Source: Paenalicyclobacillus cellulosilyticus
Lineage (GTDB): Bacteria; Bacillota; Bacilli; Alicyclobacillales; Alicyclobacillaceae
NCBI RefSeq assembly: GCF_014647315.1
Contig: NZ_BMOY01000002.1
Coordinates: 62,001 to 126,000, forward strand
Direction of reading: 5' to 3'
Length of the DNA: 64,000 nucleotides
Of the stretch, positions 8,685 through 17,188 are shown in pieces. The translations under genes were made by a program, and so were the position numbers. The first letter of the stretch is position 1. Each line of letters opens with the position of its first letter. The notes under the pieces are model-generated. The model was not told the origin of the DNA and made no database searches. It saw only the letters and a program-made list of their open reading frames with translations.

Positions 8685-8701
8685 CAGCAGGCCGCGCCGG
8701 G

Positions 8702-9259
8702 TCAGGCGCGGGAGATGTACTCGCCGGAGCGGGTATCGATGATGATCCGGTCGCCCTCGTTGACGAACAACGGCACCTGCAGGGTGTACCCGGTCTCGAC
8801 GGTGGCGGGTTTGCTGCCGCCGGTCGCGGTGTCGCCGCGGATGCCCGGCTCGGTCTGCACCACCACCAGCTCCACGGTGTTCGGCAGGTCGATGCCGATG
8901 GGTTGACCCTCGTGGAGCACCACGTAACAGTTCATGTTCTCCTTCAGGAAATTCAGCTCGTACTCCAACTGCGACCGCGGGATCTGGATCTGTTCGAACG
9001 TCTCCGTGTCCATGAACGTGTACAGATCGCCGTCGTGATACAAATATTGCATTTCGCGCGTCTCGATGCGGGCGCGCGGCACCTTCTCCCCGGCGCGGAA
9101 CGTCTGCTCCTTCACGGCGCCCGTCTTGACATTTTTGAGTTTCGTGCGCACGAACGCGGCGCCCTTGCCGGGCTTGACATGCATGAATTCGATGACGCGA
9201 TAGATCTCCCCTTCGTACTCAATCGTCGTCCCCGGGCGGAAGTCGTTGCTGGAAATCAC
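8702..9259 (-). CDS. efp: Elongation factor P
   Basis: 185 residues, standard length, GTG start after AGGAGG. Three beta-barrel domains are expected: the N-terminal KOW-like domain holds the [10 protein letters not shown] loop, whose central lysine (about residue 32) is the modification site in many bacteria. The C-terminal signature around [23 protein letters not shown] matches EF-P. It relieves ribosome stalling at proline stretches. It follows pepQ and aroQ, a common neighbourhood in Bacilli. Confidence 0.97.
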   Translation of the reverse strand: MISSNDFRPGTTIEYEGEIYRVIEFMHVKPGKGAAFVRTKLKNVKTGAVKEQTFRAGEKVPRARIETREMQYLYHDGDLYTFMDTETFEQIQIPRSQLEYELNFLKENMNCYVVLHEGQPIGIDLPNTVELVVVQTEPGIRGDTATGGSKPATVETGYTLQVPLFVNEGDRIIIDTRSGEYISRA

Positions 9260-9406
9260 CCTTGTAGCCTCCTTGTCAGCCGCGGTATGGCGGAACTCCT
9301 CTCCAAATGCAGATTTGCCGCGCCCCGCGCGTTTTTTTCACGTAGGTCGACGCCATCGACGCAAAGGCTCGCCCCGACGGGCGCCGAAGCACGCAGCCGC
9401 TGCCGC

Positions 9407-10486
9407 TCACAGGCAGATGAGGCGCTTGTCCGCATGGGTCAACAGCCGCTTTTCGCCGTTCGGGGCGAGCCACACGTCGTCTTCAATCCGCACCCCGCCC
9501 CATCCCGGGAGGTAGATGCCTGGCTCCACCGTCACGACGGTTCCAGCGGGGACCGGATCCGGATTGCGCCACGACAACCGCGGCTCTTCGTGTACATCCA
9601 AGCCGATGCCATGGCCGAGCGAGTGCCCGAACGCGTCCCCGAACCCTGCGTCCGCAATCACGTCGCGCGCCAGCCGGTCAATCTCGGCGCCGGTCATGCC
9701 GGCTTGCATTTCGTCCAACGCCCGTTGCTGTGCATCCAGTACGACGCTGTACACCTTGCGCTGTTCGTCGGTCGCGTTCCCGAGCACCACGGTGCGCGTG
9801 ATGTCTGAACAGTATCCTTGGTAGACAGCGCCGAAATCTAGTGTGACGAACTCTCCTTTTGCCAATACTTTCTCGCTGGCGACACCGTGCGGAAGGGAAG
9901 AACGCCAACCGCTCGCGACGATGGTCGTGAAGGAAGGGCATGACGCGCCTTGGCGCCGCATGAACGTCTCGAGCTCCCAGGCGACCTCCCATTCCGACAA
10001 GCCCGGCCGCAGTACGCCGAGGATGTGCGCAAACGCTGCGTCGGCGATGGCCGCCGCCCGCGCGATGCACGCCAGTTCTTCCTCGTCCTTGATGACGCGC
10101 AGGTCTTCGACGAGGCGGCGCGCCGGGATCAACGCCAGACCCGGGACGTCTCGGACCATCCCGGCAAGCTGTTCGTACAGGGTGTACGACACATCGTCCG
10201 GATCAAACCCGAGCCGCTGGACGCAAAGTTGCACCAGTTGCTCGCGCAATGCGGCCAACCCGTCTTGGCCTTGGTCCACAATCACCCACCCGGCGCACTC
10301 CGCCCGGGCTTGCTCGAGGTAACGAAAATCGGTGAGAAACACGGCGGCTTGTTCCGTGACCAAGGCGACACCCGACGTCCCGGTGAAACCGGAGACGTAC
10401 CTCCGGTTGTGCGGTTCGGTCACCAAGAGCGCATCCAGCCCTTCCTGCCGCAACCGTTCGCGCAATCGCGCCAATCGCGCCGTCAT
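9407..10486 (-). CDS. M24 family aminopeptidase (Xaa-Pro peptidase, YqhT-like)
   Basis: 359 residues starting at the ATG that overlaps the aroQ stop (ATGA). N-terminal creatinase-type domain (residues 1-125), then the pita-bread catalytic domain. Metal ligands are visible in LDFGAVYQGYCSDITRT (two Asp), GHSLGHGIGLDVHEEP (His), VTVEPGIY (Glu) and VRIEDDV (Glu). It releases N-terminal residues before proline or cleaves Xaa-Pro dipeptides. Gene order aroQ-pepQ-efp matches B. subtilis yqhS-yqhT-efp. Confidence 0.92.
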   Translation of the reverse strand: MTARLARLRERLRQEGLDALLVTEPHNRRYVSGFTGTSGVALVTEQAAVFLTDFRYLEQARAECAGWVIVDQGQDGLAALREQLVQLCVQRLGFDPDDVSYTLYEQLAGMVRDVPGLALIPARRLVEDLRVIKDEEELACIARAAAIADAAFAHILGVLRPGLSEWEVAWELETFMRRQGASCPSFTTIVASGWRSSLPHGVASEKVLAKGEFVTLDFGAVYQGYCSDITRTVVLGNATDEQRKVYSVVLDAQQRALDEMQAGMTGAEIDRLARDVIADAGFGDAFGHSLGHGIGLDVHEEPRLSWRNPDPVPAGTVVTVEPGIYLPGWGGVRIEDDVWLAPNGEKRLLTHADKRLICL

Positions 10487-11007
10487 GATGTCTCGCTCCC
10501 CGCCTCCGGCTGCGTGCTCGCCTTGGGCTGTGTGCTTGCCTCTGACTGCGTACCGTCTCCTGCCCCTGTGCACAGGGCCATCAAATAGCGGGCCGCCGCC
10601 TCGTACCCGTACGTGCCGAGGCCGACCACCTGGCCGGTCACCACGCCGGCGAGCACCAGTTGATGGCGAAACGGTTCCCGTTTGTGGACGTTCGAGATGT
10701 GTACCTCGACGGCGGGGATGTGGATGTCTTCCAAGCAATCGCGCAACGCCCATCCGTAATGACCCAGCGCCCCCGGGTTGATGATGAGACCGAGCGCACC
10801 TGGTCCTTCCGCCTGCAAAAAATCGATGATGGCGCCTTCGTGGTTGGACTGAAAAGCGCGGACCTCCACGCCGTACGCGCGGGTCACTTGTTCGACACGC
10901 CGCCTGATGTCCGCCAGCGTCTCCGCGCCGTACACATCCGGACGGCGCACACCCAAACGGTTCAGGTTGGGACCGTTCACCAACAAAATGTACCGAGATC
11001 CGGCCAA
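10483..11007 (-). CDS. aroQ: 3-dehydroquinate dehydratase, type II
   Basis: 174 residues; the family usually has about 145-150. It dehydrates 3-dehydroquinate in the shikimate pathway. Active-site landmarks: NGPNLNRLG near residue 12, DVYG with the catalytic tyrosine, QSNHEGAIIDFL, and HISNVHKREPFR. The start is probably TTG because no ATG or GTG is in frame upstream. The last 25 residues (repeated ASTQP-type units) are a low-complexity tail not found in the family core. aroK lies 4.5 kb away in the same strand direction. Confidence 0.93.
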   Translation of the reverse strand: MAGSRYILLVNGPNLNRLGVRRPDVYGAETLADIRRRVEQVTRAYGVEVRAFQSNHEGAIIDFLQAEGPGALGLIINPGALGHYGWALRDCLEDIHIPAVEVHISNVHKREPFRHQLVLAGVVTGQVVGLGTYGYEAAARYLMALCTGAGDGTQSEASTQPKASTQPEAGSETS

Positions 11008-11055
11008 ACCGCATCGACCATCCTTGTCTGTCGGGGTAGGGACAAGGCCGGTGTC

Positions 11056-11080
11056 ATTGTATCATATCGCTTGTTATACT
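11056..11080. promoter_or_regulatory. Back-to-back extended -10 promoters for aroQ and the plus-strand cluster
   Basis: TGA-TACAAT on the minus strand (hexamer at 11056-11061) and TGT-TATACT on the plus strand (hexamer at 11075-11080) are both TGn extended -10 elements, 13 bp apart and facing away from each other. Neither has a clear -35. The minus element would feed aroQ-pepQ-efp; the plus element would feed the phosphatase-helicase-yqhG cluster. The overlap suggests mutual interference. Confidence 0.45.
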
Positions 11081-11207
11081 GGAACGGTGAGCTTGAACAC
11101 GTTCTCTTTCCCTGCCTGGAACGAACGGACGGCATACCTCTTTGCGTATGCACCGTCGCGCACACATGACTTGACCACCCTATCCACCGAGAGAAGGAGG
11201 GAAGGAT

Positions 11208-11819
11208 TTGTTCGAAATCTGGCTCGTCCGCCACGGTGAGACCGATTGGAACCACGCCGGCCGGCTGCAAGGATGGACGGACATTCCGCTCAACGAAGCG
11301 GGGTGGTGTCAAGCCCGCCGGCTCGCCGCCGCACTCCACGGCGTCCCGTTCTGCGCCGTGTATACCAGCGATCTCGTCCGCGCCCGGACGACAGCTTCCC
11401 TCTTGCAGCGTGAACTGAACGCCCCCCTCCTCGTGACCCAGCAGTTGCGCGAGCGGTGTTTTGGCAGCGGCGAAGGATTGACAAGACAGGAGATTGCAGA
11501 GCGGTTTCCCAACGGCATCCCGGACGCGGAGCCAGAAGCGCAACTGTCCGCGCGCATGGCGGACTGGTTCCGGCGCGTATTGGCCATCCATCGCAAAGGG
11601 CGCATCCTCGCCGTCACGCACGGTGGCTTCATCCGCCAAGCCCTGCGCATGGCGGGTGTGGATCCGCCTGCCACGTTGGCGAACACGTGCGTCAACCGGT
11701 TTCGCCACACCCCGGACGGTTGGCGCGCACTGGCGGTGAACGCGGCCGAACACTTGGCCATCTGCCATCCTTCTCACGCGGCAGCGAGCCATACATCGCG
11801 CCCATCTGCGCCATACTAA
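11208..11819 (+). CDS. Histidine phosphatase family protein
   Basis: 203 residues, TTG start after GGAGGGAAGGA. The phosphoglycerate mutase-like catalytic motif RHGETDWN carries the phospho-accepting histidine (residue 8), and VTHGGF (about residue 137) the second. These proteins dephosphorylate small metabolites such as alpha-ribazole phosphate or phosphorylated sugars; the substrate here cannot be read from sequence. It opens a three-gene plus-strand cluster with a helicase and yqhG. Confidence 0.85.
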   Translation: MFEIWLVRHGETDWNHAGRLQGWTDIPLNEAGWCQARRLAAALHGVPFCAVYTSDLVRARTTASLLQRELNAPLLVTQQLRERCFGSGEGLTRQEIAERFPNGIPDAEPEAQLSARMADWFRRVLAIHRKGRILAVTHGGFIRQALRMAGVDPPATLANTCVNRFRHTPDGWRALAVNAAEHLAICHPSHAAASHTSRPSAPY

Positions 11820-11861
11820 GGACGCTTCACACTCACCGGCATGCGAAGGGAGGACGTCGCC

Positions 11862-13628
11862 ATGCACAGCCATGCACACCATCGCCTGCCGGACCCAAGC
11901 GTCCTTGCGCCAACACCTCCACCCGTCCCCGTACCCATCCAATGGATGGAAAGCGCACGTCTCGAAGCGTTTCAAGCCTTTCTCGCATCCACCGCCGACC
12001 AAGCGCCCCCTGCCGCTTCTTGGACGCTGTTCACGTTGTGCCATACCGCCTTGCGGGCGCAGTTGGCGGCCGGATTTGAGCGGCTGCTCGCCTTGGACCA
12101 CCTCGTCGGCTTCACCCCGCTGCCTCATCAGGTGGAGACGGCGGAACGCGTGATCCGCGAGATGCGAGGCCGTGCCATCCTTGCGGATGAAGTCGGGCTC
12201 GGCAAGACCATCGAAGCGGGGCTCGTGATCAAAGAGTATATGTTGCGCGGCCTCGTCAAGAAGGCCCTCATCCTTGTCCCCGCCTCCCTGGTGTTACAAT
12301 GGACGCGGGAATTAACCGAAAAATTCAAGATCCGCTGCTTTGTCCAGCGCAACGCGTGGAGCTGGGCAGAACACGACGTGGTCATCGCCTCGCTCGATAC
12401 CGCCAAGCGCGAGCCGCACCGTACCCAGGTGTTGAACCAAGCTTGGGACTTGGTCGTGGTCGACGAGGCGCATAAATTGAAAAACCCGCGCTCGCGCAAC
12501 TGGTTGCTGGTCAATCAAATCCCCAACAAATATATGCTCTTGCTCACCGCCACGCCGGTCCAGAACAACCTGCGTGAACTGCACGCGCTGATCACGCTGT
12601 TGAAACCGGGTGAACTCGGGAGCAGCCAGCGTTTTGCGTCCGAGTTTTTGATCACCCCTCGTGCCCCGCGCGATCCGGAGACCTTGCGCCAACGCCTCAC
12701 CCAGGTGATGGTACGCAACCGGCGCCGTGACGGCGCGACCAACCTGCCGAAACGGCATGTCGAGGTCGTCAAGCTCACGTTGAGCGATGCGGAGCGGGTG
12801 TTCTACAACAGGGTCAACGACTTCTTGCGCGACGAGTACCGTCAGCGGAGCGAGGCACGGGTTTCGATGCTCCCCCTCATCACCCTGCAGCGGGAGATCT
12901 GCAGCTCCCCATACGCCGCCATGGTCACACTCGAGAAGATGATGAAACGTGCGCGCGATGAGGAGCTGAGATCGTCCCTGGCCCGCCTCATCCAGCTCGG
13001 AGAACAAGTGCAGACCTACACCAAGGTGGAAAAAGTGTTGGATATCCTCGCGGGTTTGCAGGACAAATGTGTCATCTTCACCGAGTACCGCGCGACACAG
13101 GACTTTTTGCTTTACATGCTGCGGCGACAAGGCATCACCGCGGTACCGTTTCGCGGTGGATTCGGCCGCGGCAAGAAGGACTGGATGCAGGATTTGTTTG
13201 CCCGCAAGGTTCAGGTGTTGGTCGCCACCGAATCGGGCGGCGAGGGGATCAATCTGCAGTTTTGCCACCATATGATCAACTTTGACCTGCCCTGGAACCC
13301 GATGCGTTTGGAGCAACGGATCGGACGCATCCACCGTCTTGGCCAAACGCATGAGGTATATATTTACAACCTGTCCACCGTGGACACCATCGAAGCCCAC
13401 ATCGTCGAACTCCTGCTGGAAAAGATCCGGATGTTCGAACTGGTCATCGGAGAACTCGACTATATCGTCGGCGACCGGCGCGTATCCGCCCGTCAGTTCG
13501 AGAAGCGGATCCTCGACTTGGCGATGACCAGCGAGGATGAACAGCAGTTTCGCGCGCGTCTGTTCGCCTTGGGCGAAGCACTCTTCCAGCCAGGACAGCG
13601 GAGCAATAAGGAGAGGCATTCACCATGA
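11862..13628 (+). CDS. SNF2-family DEAD/DEAH helicase (YqhH-like)
   Basis: 588 residues from the ATG 8 nt after GGGAGG; an ATG seven codons earlier overlaps that site. Walker A ADEVGLGKTIEAG near residue 108, DEAH box VVVDEAHKLKNP near 200, motif III LLTATPVQNN, and the C-terminal helicase domain with ATESGGEGINLQ and QRIGRIHRLGQ. This RapA/SNF2 class moves along duplex DNA or remodels protein-DNA complexes. Synteny with yqhG, whose ATG overlaps this stop, matches the B. subtilis yqhH-yqhG pair. Confidence 0.92.
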   Translation: MHSHAHHRLPDPSVLAPTPPPVPVPIQWMESARLEAFQAFLASTADQAPPAASWTLFTLCHTALRAQLAAGFERLLALDHLVGFTPLPHQVETAERVIREMRGRAILADEVGLGKTIEAGLVIKEYMLRGLVKKALILVPASLVLQWTRELTEKFKIRCFVQRNAWSWAEHDVVIASLDTAKREPHRTQVLNQAWDLVVVDEAHKLKNPRSRNWLLVNQIPNKYMLLLTATPVQNNLRELHALITLLKPGELGSSQRFASEFLITPRAPRDPETLRQRLTQVMVRNRRRDGATNLPKRHVEVVKLTLSDAERVFYNRVNDFLRDEYRQRSEARVSMLPLITLQREICSSPYAAMVTLEKMMKRARDEELRSSLARLIQLGEQVQTYTKVEKVLDILAGLQDKCVIFTEYRATQDFLLYMLRRQGITAVPFRGGFGRGKKDWMQDLFARKVQVLVATESGGEGINLQFCHHMINFDLPWNPMRLEQRIGRIHRLGQTHEVYIYNLSTVDTIEAHIVELLLEKIRMFELVIGELDYIVGDRRVSARQFEKRILDLAMTSEDEQQFRARLFALGEALFQPGQRSNKERHSP

Positions 13629-14530
13629 ACCACGCGCTCCCTCTGCGCACACCCGAGGAACGGCAGGCGTTCTGCGAGGCATACTTCGCCGCCGTCGGAG
13701 CGAAGTGCGTCTATCAAGCGGAAGCGTACCGGGAGTTCGAGTTGCCTCGTGATGTGGACAAGGAATTGACCGACCGGCCATATTACTGGCTGTGGGTGGA
13801 ACAGACAGGCCAGGTCGTGCCGCCCACCGTGCTGCGCCTGGCGTTCACAGAAGACGCCGCGGAACGGGAAAACGTCCGTCTGCGGACAGAAGCGCTCGCT
13901 TCACCGTCTTACCAACAATTGTCCGACTTAGAAAAACAGTTTTTCCGGCCGCCTGTCTCTGAGTTGATGACACTCGGCAGCTTCCGCTTTGAAAAACTCA
14001 TGGCCTCCGTCGCATCACGGGGCCGTTTCGCCAGCGTCCGCCCTGCTGATGCAAACGCCCATCGTACCGTGCCCTGGCTGATGGTGAATGTGCGCATCAC
14101 CCGCCGCTGTGATTTGAATGAACAGAGCCTGTGGTCCGTCGGGTGTTGCTTGGTCAACCGGCAGGTGGTCGACGGGTTCTACGACGCCGTACACCGGCTG
14201 GCGATGGTGCCCTGCCCCCCTCGCCAGCTCCTGAGCGAAGCACGGATAGGGCTTCAGGAAGCGTTCACGGCCGTAACCCAACACGTCGAGCGCCGTCTGC
14301 GCACGGAACCACATGCTTGGGCACGAGAGGCGCAAAGGCGGCTCGACGACGAACTGCGGCAAGTCTGCACATACTACCAGAGCCTGTTGCCCGAGGTGAC
14401 GGAGGAAGAACGCACCATCCTCCAGGTTGAACGCACCAAAAAAGAGCGGGATGTGCGAGAACGGTATACGCCGCGGCTGGAGGTTGAACCGGTTCAGTTG
14501 GCGCTCGTGGGACTCTTGGAACGCATCTAA
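13625..14530 (+). CDS. yqhG: YqhG family protein of unknown function
   Basis: 301 residues; its ATG overlaps the helicase stop (ATGA). The N-terminal part (PEERQAFCEAYFAAVGAKCVYQAEAYREFELPRDVDKELTDRPYYWLWVEQ) resembles B. subtilis YqhG. A charged helical C-terminal half includes RTKKERDVRERYTPRLEVEPVQLALVGLLERI. No enzyme motif is visible. Tight coupling to the SNF2 helicase suggests a shared process, but none is established to my knowledge. Confidence 0.8.
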   Translation: MNHALPLRTPEERQAFCEAYFAAVGAKCVYQAEAYREFELPRDVDKELTDRPYYWLWVEQTGQVVPPTVLRLAFTEDAAERENVRLRTEALASPSYQQLSDLEKQFFRPPVSELMTLGSFRFEKLMASVASRGRFASVRPADANAHRTVPWLMVNVRITRRCDLNEQSLWSVGCCLVNRQVVDGFYDAVHRLAMVPCPPRQLLSEARIGLQEAFTAVTQHVERRLRTEPHAWAREAQRRLDDELRQVCTYYQSLLPEVTEEERTILQVERTKKERDVRERYTPRLEVEPVQLALVGLLERI

Positions 14531-14583
14531 ACGCCCGACACGCAAACACTTTTCCTTTCCGCTGTGCTGTGCTGCGCGCCGCT

Positions 14584-15504
14584 TCAAGTCAATGACTCCA
14601 AGTGGCGTTGCCGGGCGTCCTCGCCGTCCATCTTTGCCAGTTTGGTCATCTGCATGATGCGGCTGCGCAGCGGGCCGACCGATTCGACCAGATCGGCACC
14701 GTTGCGCCGGTACAGGCTCGGCGGCGGGAAGTTGCTCGTGAACCACGTCGGCAACTGGGCGTGAAACCGGAAGTTGATGATGCGGAACAACTTTTCCAAT
14801 GTAAACTCATTGGCCCGTTCCTGCCCAAACTCGTCGATGCCGAGGACGGGTACCGTGGAACACGCGTCCAAAAACGATTCGAGGTCGCCGTCGGAGGCGA
14901 TGATCTGCCGCATCTTATCGAACAGCGCGTCCGAACGCACGAACAGGCACGGCACGCCACGCTCGCGCAACCGGTTGATGACCGCCAAGAGCAGATGCGT
15001 CTTCCCGACTCCGGGCGGACCAAAGATGTACACCCCGGTCCCGGGCTGCCCCGGTTGATACGTCTCGGCGAACTCCTCTGCGAAACGGACGAGCCGCGGA
15101 TACTTCCGTCGCTGTTCCGCCGGGAAATTGGCGAACACAAACCGGCTGTCCTGTTCCATCGTCCCTGCCAACTGCGCCCACCGGGCCACCCGCTGCCGCA
15201 ACTGGAATTCTTGATATGGTGGGCAGCGGTGGACGGCGGCCGCCAACTGACCTCCGTACCGGACAAGCGTCTGTACGAAGCCGCGCATGTCGCCTTCCTT
15301 TCCACATTGCTCATACCCGGTGCAACGGTTGCAGATGGCATGCTGGCGCAGGTGTTCCAGCAACAACGCGCGATGACGTTCAATCTCTTCGTCCGCAATC
15401 CCCCATTCGGCGAGCTCCGGGATGGCGCGGCGGAAGAAATCGGCGTCGTACTTGGCAGCCGCCCGCCGCCACCGGCGAGGAAGCAGGTCTTGAATGTGGT
15501 GCAT
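14584..15504 (-). CDS. DnaI-like AAA+ helicase loader / ATP-binding protein
   Basis: 306 residues. The N-terminal third holds a cysteine cluster (CNRCTGYEQC, then a later Cys in RCPPYQEF) laid out like the zinc-binding domain of DnaI. Then an AAA+ ATPase domain: Walker [18 protein letters not shown] near residue 165, Walker B VPVLGIDEFGQE near 230, sensor 1 PTWFTSNFPP near 265. DnaI loads DnaC helicase with DnaB/DnaD, but no dnaB or dnaD is nearby, so it could be the main loader displaced or a paralogue. It begins 4 nt after aroK. Confidence 0.72.
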   Translation of the reverse strand: MHHIQDLLPRRWRRAAAKYDADFFRRAIPELAEWGIADEEIERHRALLLEHLRQHAICNRCTGYEQCGKEGDMRGFVQTLVRYGGQLAAAVHRCPPYQEFQLRQRVARWAQLAGTMEQDSRFVFANFPAEQRRKYPRLVRFAEEFAETYQPGQPGTGVYIFGPPGVGKTHLLLAVINRLRERGVPCLFVRSDALFDKMRQIIASDGDLESFLDACSTVPVLGIDEFGQERANEFTLEKLFRIINFRFHAQLPTWFTSNFPPPSLYRRNGADLVESVGPLRSRIMQMTKLAKMDGEDARQRHLESLT

Positions 15505-15508
15505 TCCC

Positions 15509-16075
15509 TCATTCCCCCTCCCGGACACGTTGGGAGCTGACGGCGCCGCACCACGACTGGATGACCTGTTCAGCCACCGCGGCCACACTCAACCCGTCGA
15601 CATCGACCACAGCATGGGCCACCTCCCGGTACCAAGGGGTACGGATCCGTGCCAACTCGCGTACGCGCATGGCCAGGGGATGGCCCGTCTGCAAGAGCGG
15701 GCGTTCCGCCTCGTCCCGGGCAAGCCGTTCAACCAACGTTTCCACGCGCGCCCGCAACCAGACCACGTGCCAGGATGCGCGAAGCAGGGTACGGTTTTCC
15801 GGAGTGACCACCACCCCGCCTCCGGTCGCCAACACCCCGCCTTGCCCGGCCCGGGCCATGGTGACATCCTGCAGGACGTCGTGTTCCATGCGGCGGAAAC
15901 CCGTCTCCCCGGAAGCCGCAAAGATGTCTGGTATGGAACACCCTTGTCTGCGGACAATCTCTTCGTCCAGGTCGATGAACGGCACCGCGAGCCGCTCCGC
16001 CACCTCCCGGCCCACGCTCGTTTTCCCCGCACCCATCAAACCGACCAACGCGATGCACGGTCGCCTCACCCGCAT
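15509..16075 (-). CDS. aroK: Shikimate kinase
   Basis: 188 residues. ATP-dependent 3-phosphorylation of shikimate in aromatic amino acid synthesis. Walker A GLMGAGKTSVG (residues 11-21), shikimate-binding DLDEEI (33-38), the GGGVV loop near 87, and the lid arginine region ERPLLQTGHP. It lies between comGG and the dnaI-like gene; the position after comG also occurs in B. subtilis-type genomes. The 84-nt gap upstream holds no clear promoter. Confidence 0.95.
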   Translation of the reverse strand: MRVRRPCIALVGLMGAGKTSVGREVAERLAVPFIDLDEEIVRRQGCSIPDIFAASGETGFRRMEHDVLQDVTMARAGQGGVLATGGGVVVTPENRTLLRASWHVVWLRARVETLVERLARDEAERPLLQTGHPLAMRVRELARIRTPWYREVAHAVVDVDGLSVAAVAEQVIQSWCGAVSSQRVREGE

Positions 16076-16159
16076 TCGTCCCCCATCACGCTGCGCCCAT
16101 GCGGCGCGTCTGTCTCTTTTCCCATGCTACCACAGGGAAGACGTCCGCGCAGCCGCCTG

Positions 16160-16600
16160 TCAACCCGGTGCAGCGTCTTGCCACATGACCACGCGCCCGA
16201 TCCGCGGGTCGTACATGAGGCGGACGGTATGCTTGGCATGGACCGTCGTGGCGGTCACCACGATGGACCAGACGCTGCTTTGGGTTACGGTCACCTGAAC
16301 CGTCCCGTTCGGGCTTTGCAATGGTTCCGCACCCGGGGAAAGCGACCCTGCTTCGACTTGGCGGAGGACGCTCAGAGCACAACTGCGCGCAAGCCAATAC
16401 GCCTGCCGCTCCCATGCTGATTCACGGGTGATCTCCACCTCCCCCGCCATCACCACGCCGAGCACGACGAGAAAACTGGTCGCAAACAGACACACCGACA
16501 GGACGCTGAGCAAGACACTGCCTTCAACTTTGTCGCGCAGCCGACGGCCGCGCACCGTCATGGCGGCGGCGCCGCGAACCCTCGCACGTGGTTTCGTCAT
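16160..16600 (-). CDS. comGG: Competence minor pseudopilin ComGG-like
   Basis: About 146 residues from the ATG at 16600, which has a G-rich stretch upstream; starts at 16669 and 16561 are also possible. A basic N-terminus (KPRARVRG...RGRRLRDKVEG) precedes a hydrophobic helix (SVLLSVLSVCLFATSFLVVLGVV), then a small extracellular domain. Called ComGG from its place as seventh gene of the comG operon and its size. ComGG proteins diverge strongly and often lack a standard prepilin cleavage site, as here. Confidence 0.65.
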   Translation of the reverse strand: MTKPRARVRGAAAMTVRGRRLRDKVEGSVLLSVLSVCLFATSFLVVLGVVMAGEVEITRESAWERQAYWLARSCALSVLRQVEAGSLSPGAEPLQSPNGTVQVTVTQSSVWSIVVTATTVHAKHTVRLMYDPRIGRVVMWQDAAPG

Positions 16601-16675
16601 GCAGCGCACGCCCCCCGGACAGATTGAATAAGATTTCTCTCTGGCGAAAAGGCCGCCCTGGCCCAGCATCTCCGA

Positions 16676-17188
16676 TCAGGCGGTGAGGCCGCACACGTCG
16701 GCTTGAAACGTCTGTCCCGAGGGAAAACGGGCGCAGAGTGTCAGCAAAGGCCATGCGATGCGTGCATCGACGCTCGTCACCCCGGACATCAGAACAGCTG
16801 TTCCCCCGCCCGCCCGAATACGAACCCACTGGCCTTGGTTGTTGACCACGTACGTGTACTGGGTGCCGTCGGCACTGGTCAACGTCAGGATGCCGTTCCT
16901 CACTGTAGCGATGCGGCTGCCATGCAGGTCATGAGCGAACACGCGCCATCCGGCAGCCCACTCCCTCGCTTCTTCCGCGTCACGCTCCATCCGTGTCGCA
17001 CCAGAACCCATCGACCAGGCCAAGCTCGATGCCATCCAAAGCCCCAGCGCCCCTACCCAGAGGGCGACCATCACCTCGAGCAGTGCGAAGCCGCAGGAGC
17101 GGGCTTTGCCCTCAGCCCCGCAGCCACAACACTTGGCTGGCGTTCCCCACGCGGGATTCAATCCGCACCCAGTCCTGTCCCTCCACAC
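16676..17188 (-). CDS. comGF: Competence minor pseudopilin ComGF-like
   Basis: 170 residues from a GTG 7 nt after GGAGGTGA. This start lies well inside comGE, giving a 77-nt out-of-frame overlap. The class III prepilin signal CGFALLEVMVALWVGALGL (Gly at -1, Glu at +5) sits about 32 residues in, so the leader is unusually long. The rest is a beta-rich domain. Minor pseudopilins form the tip complex of the DNA-uptake pseudopilus. Confidence 0.75.
   Translation of the reverse strand: MWRDRTGCGLNPAWGTPAKCCGCGAEGKARSCGFALLEVMVALWVGALGLWMASSLAWSMGSGATRMERDAEEAREWAAGWRVFAHDLHGSRIATVRNGILTLTSADGTQYTYVVNNQGQWVRIRAGGGTAVLMSGVTSVDARIAWPLLTLCARFPSGQTFQADVCGLTA

Noticed and set aside
10977-12128. 383-codon minus-strand frame opposite the phosphatase and helicase start
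   Set aside because: Runs through a divergent promoter region and two plus-strand genes with clear motifs; no SD.
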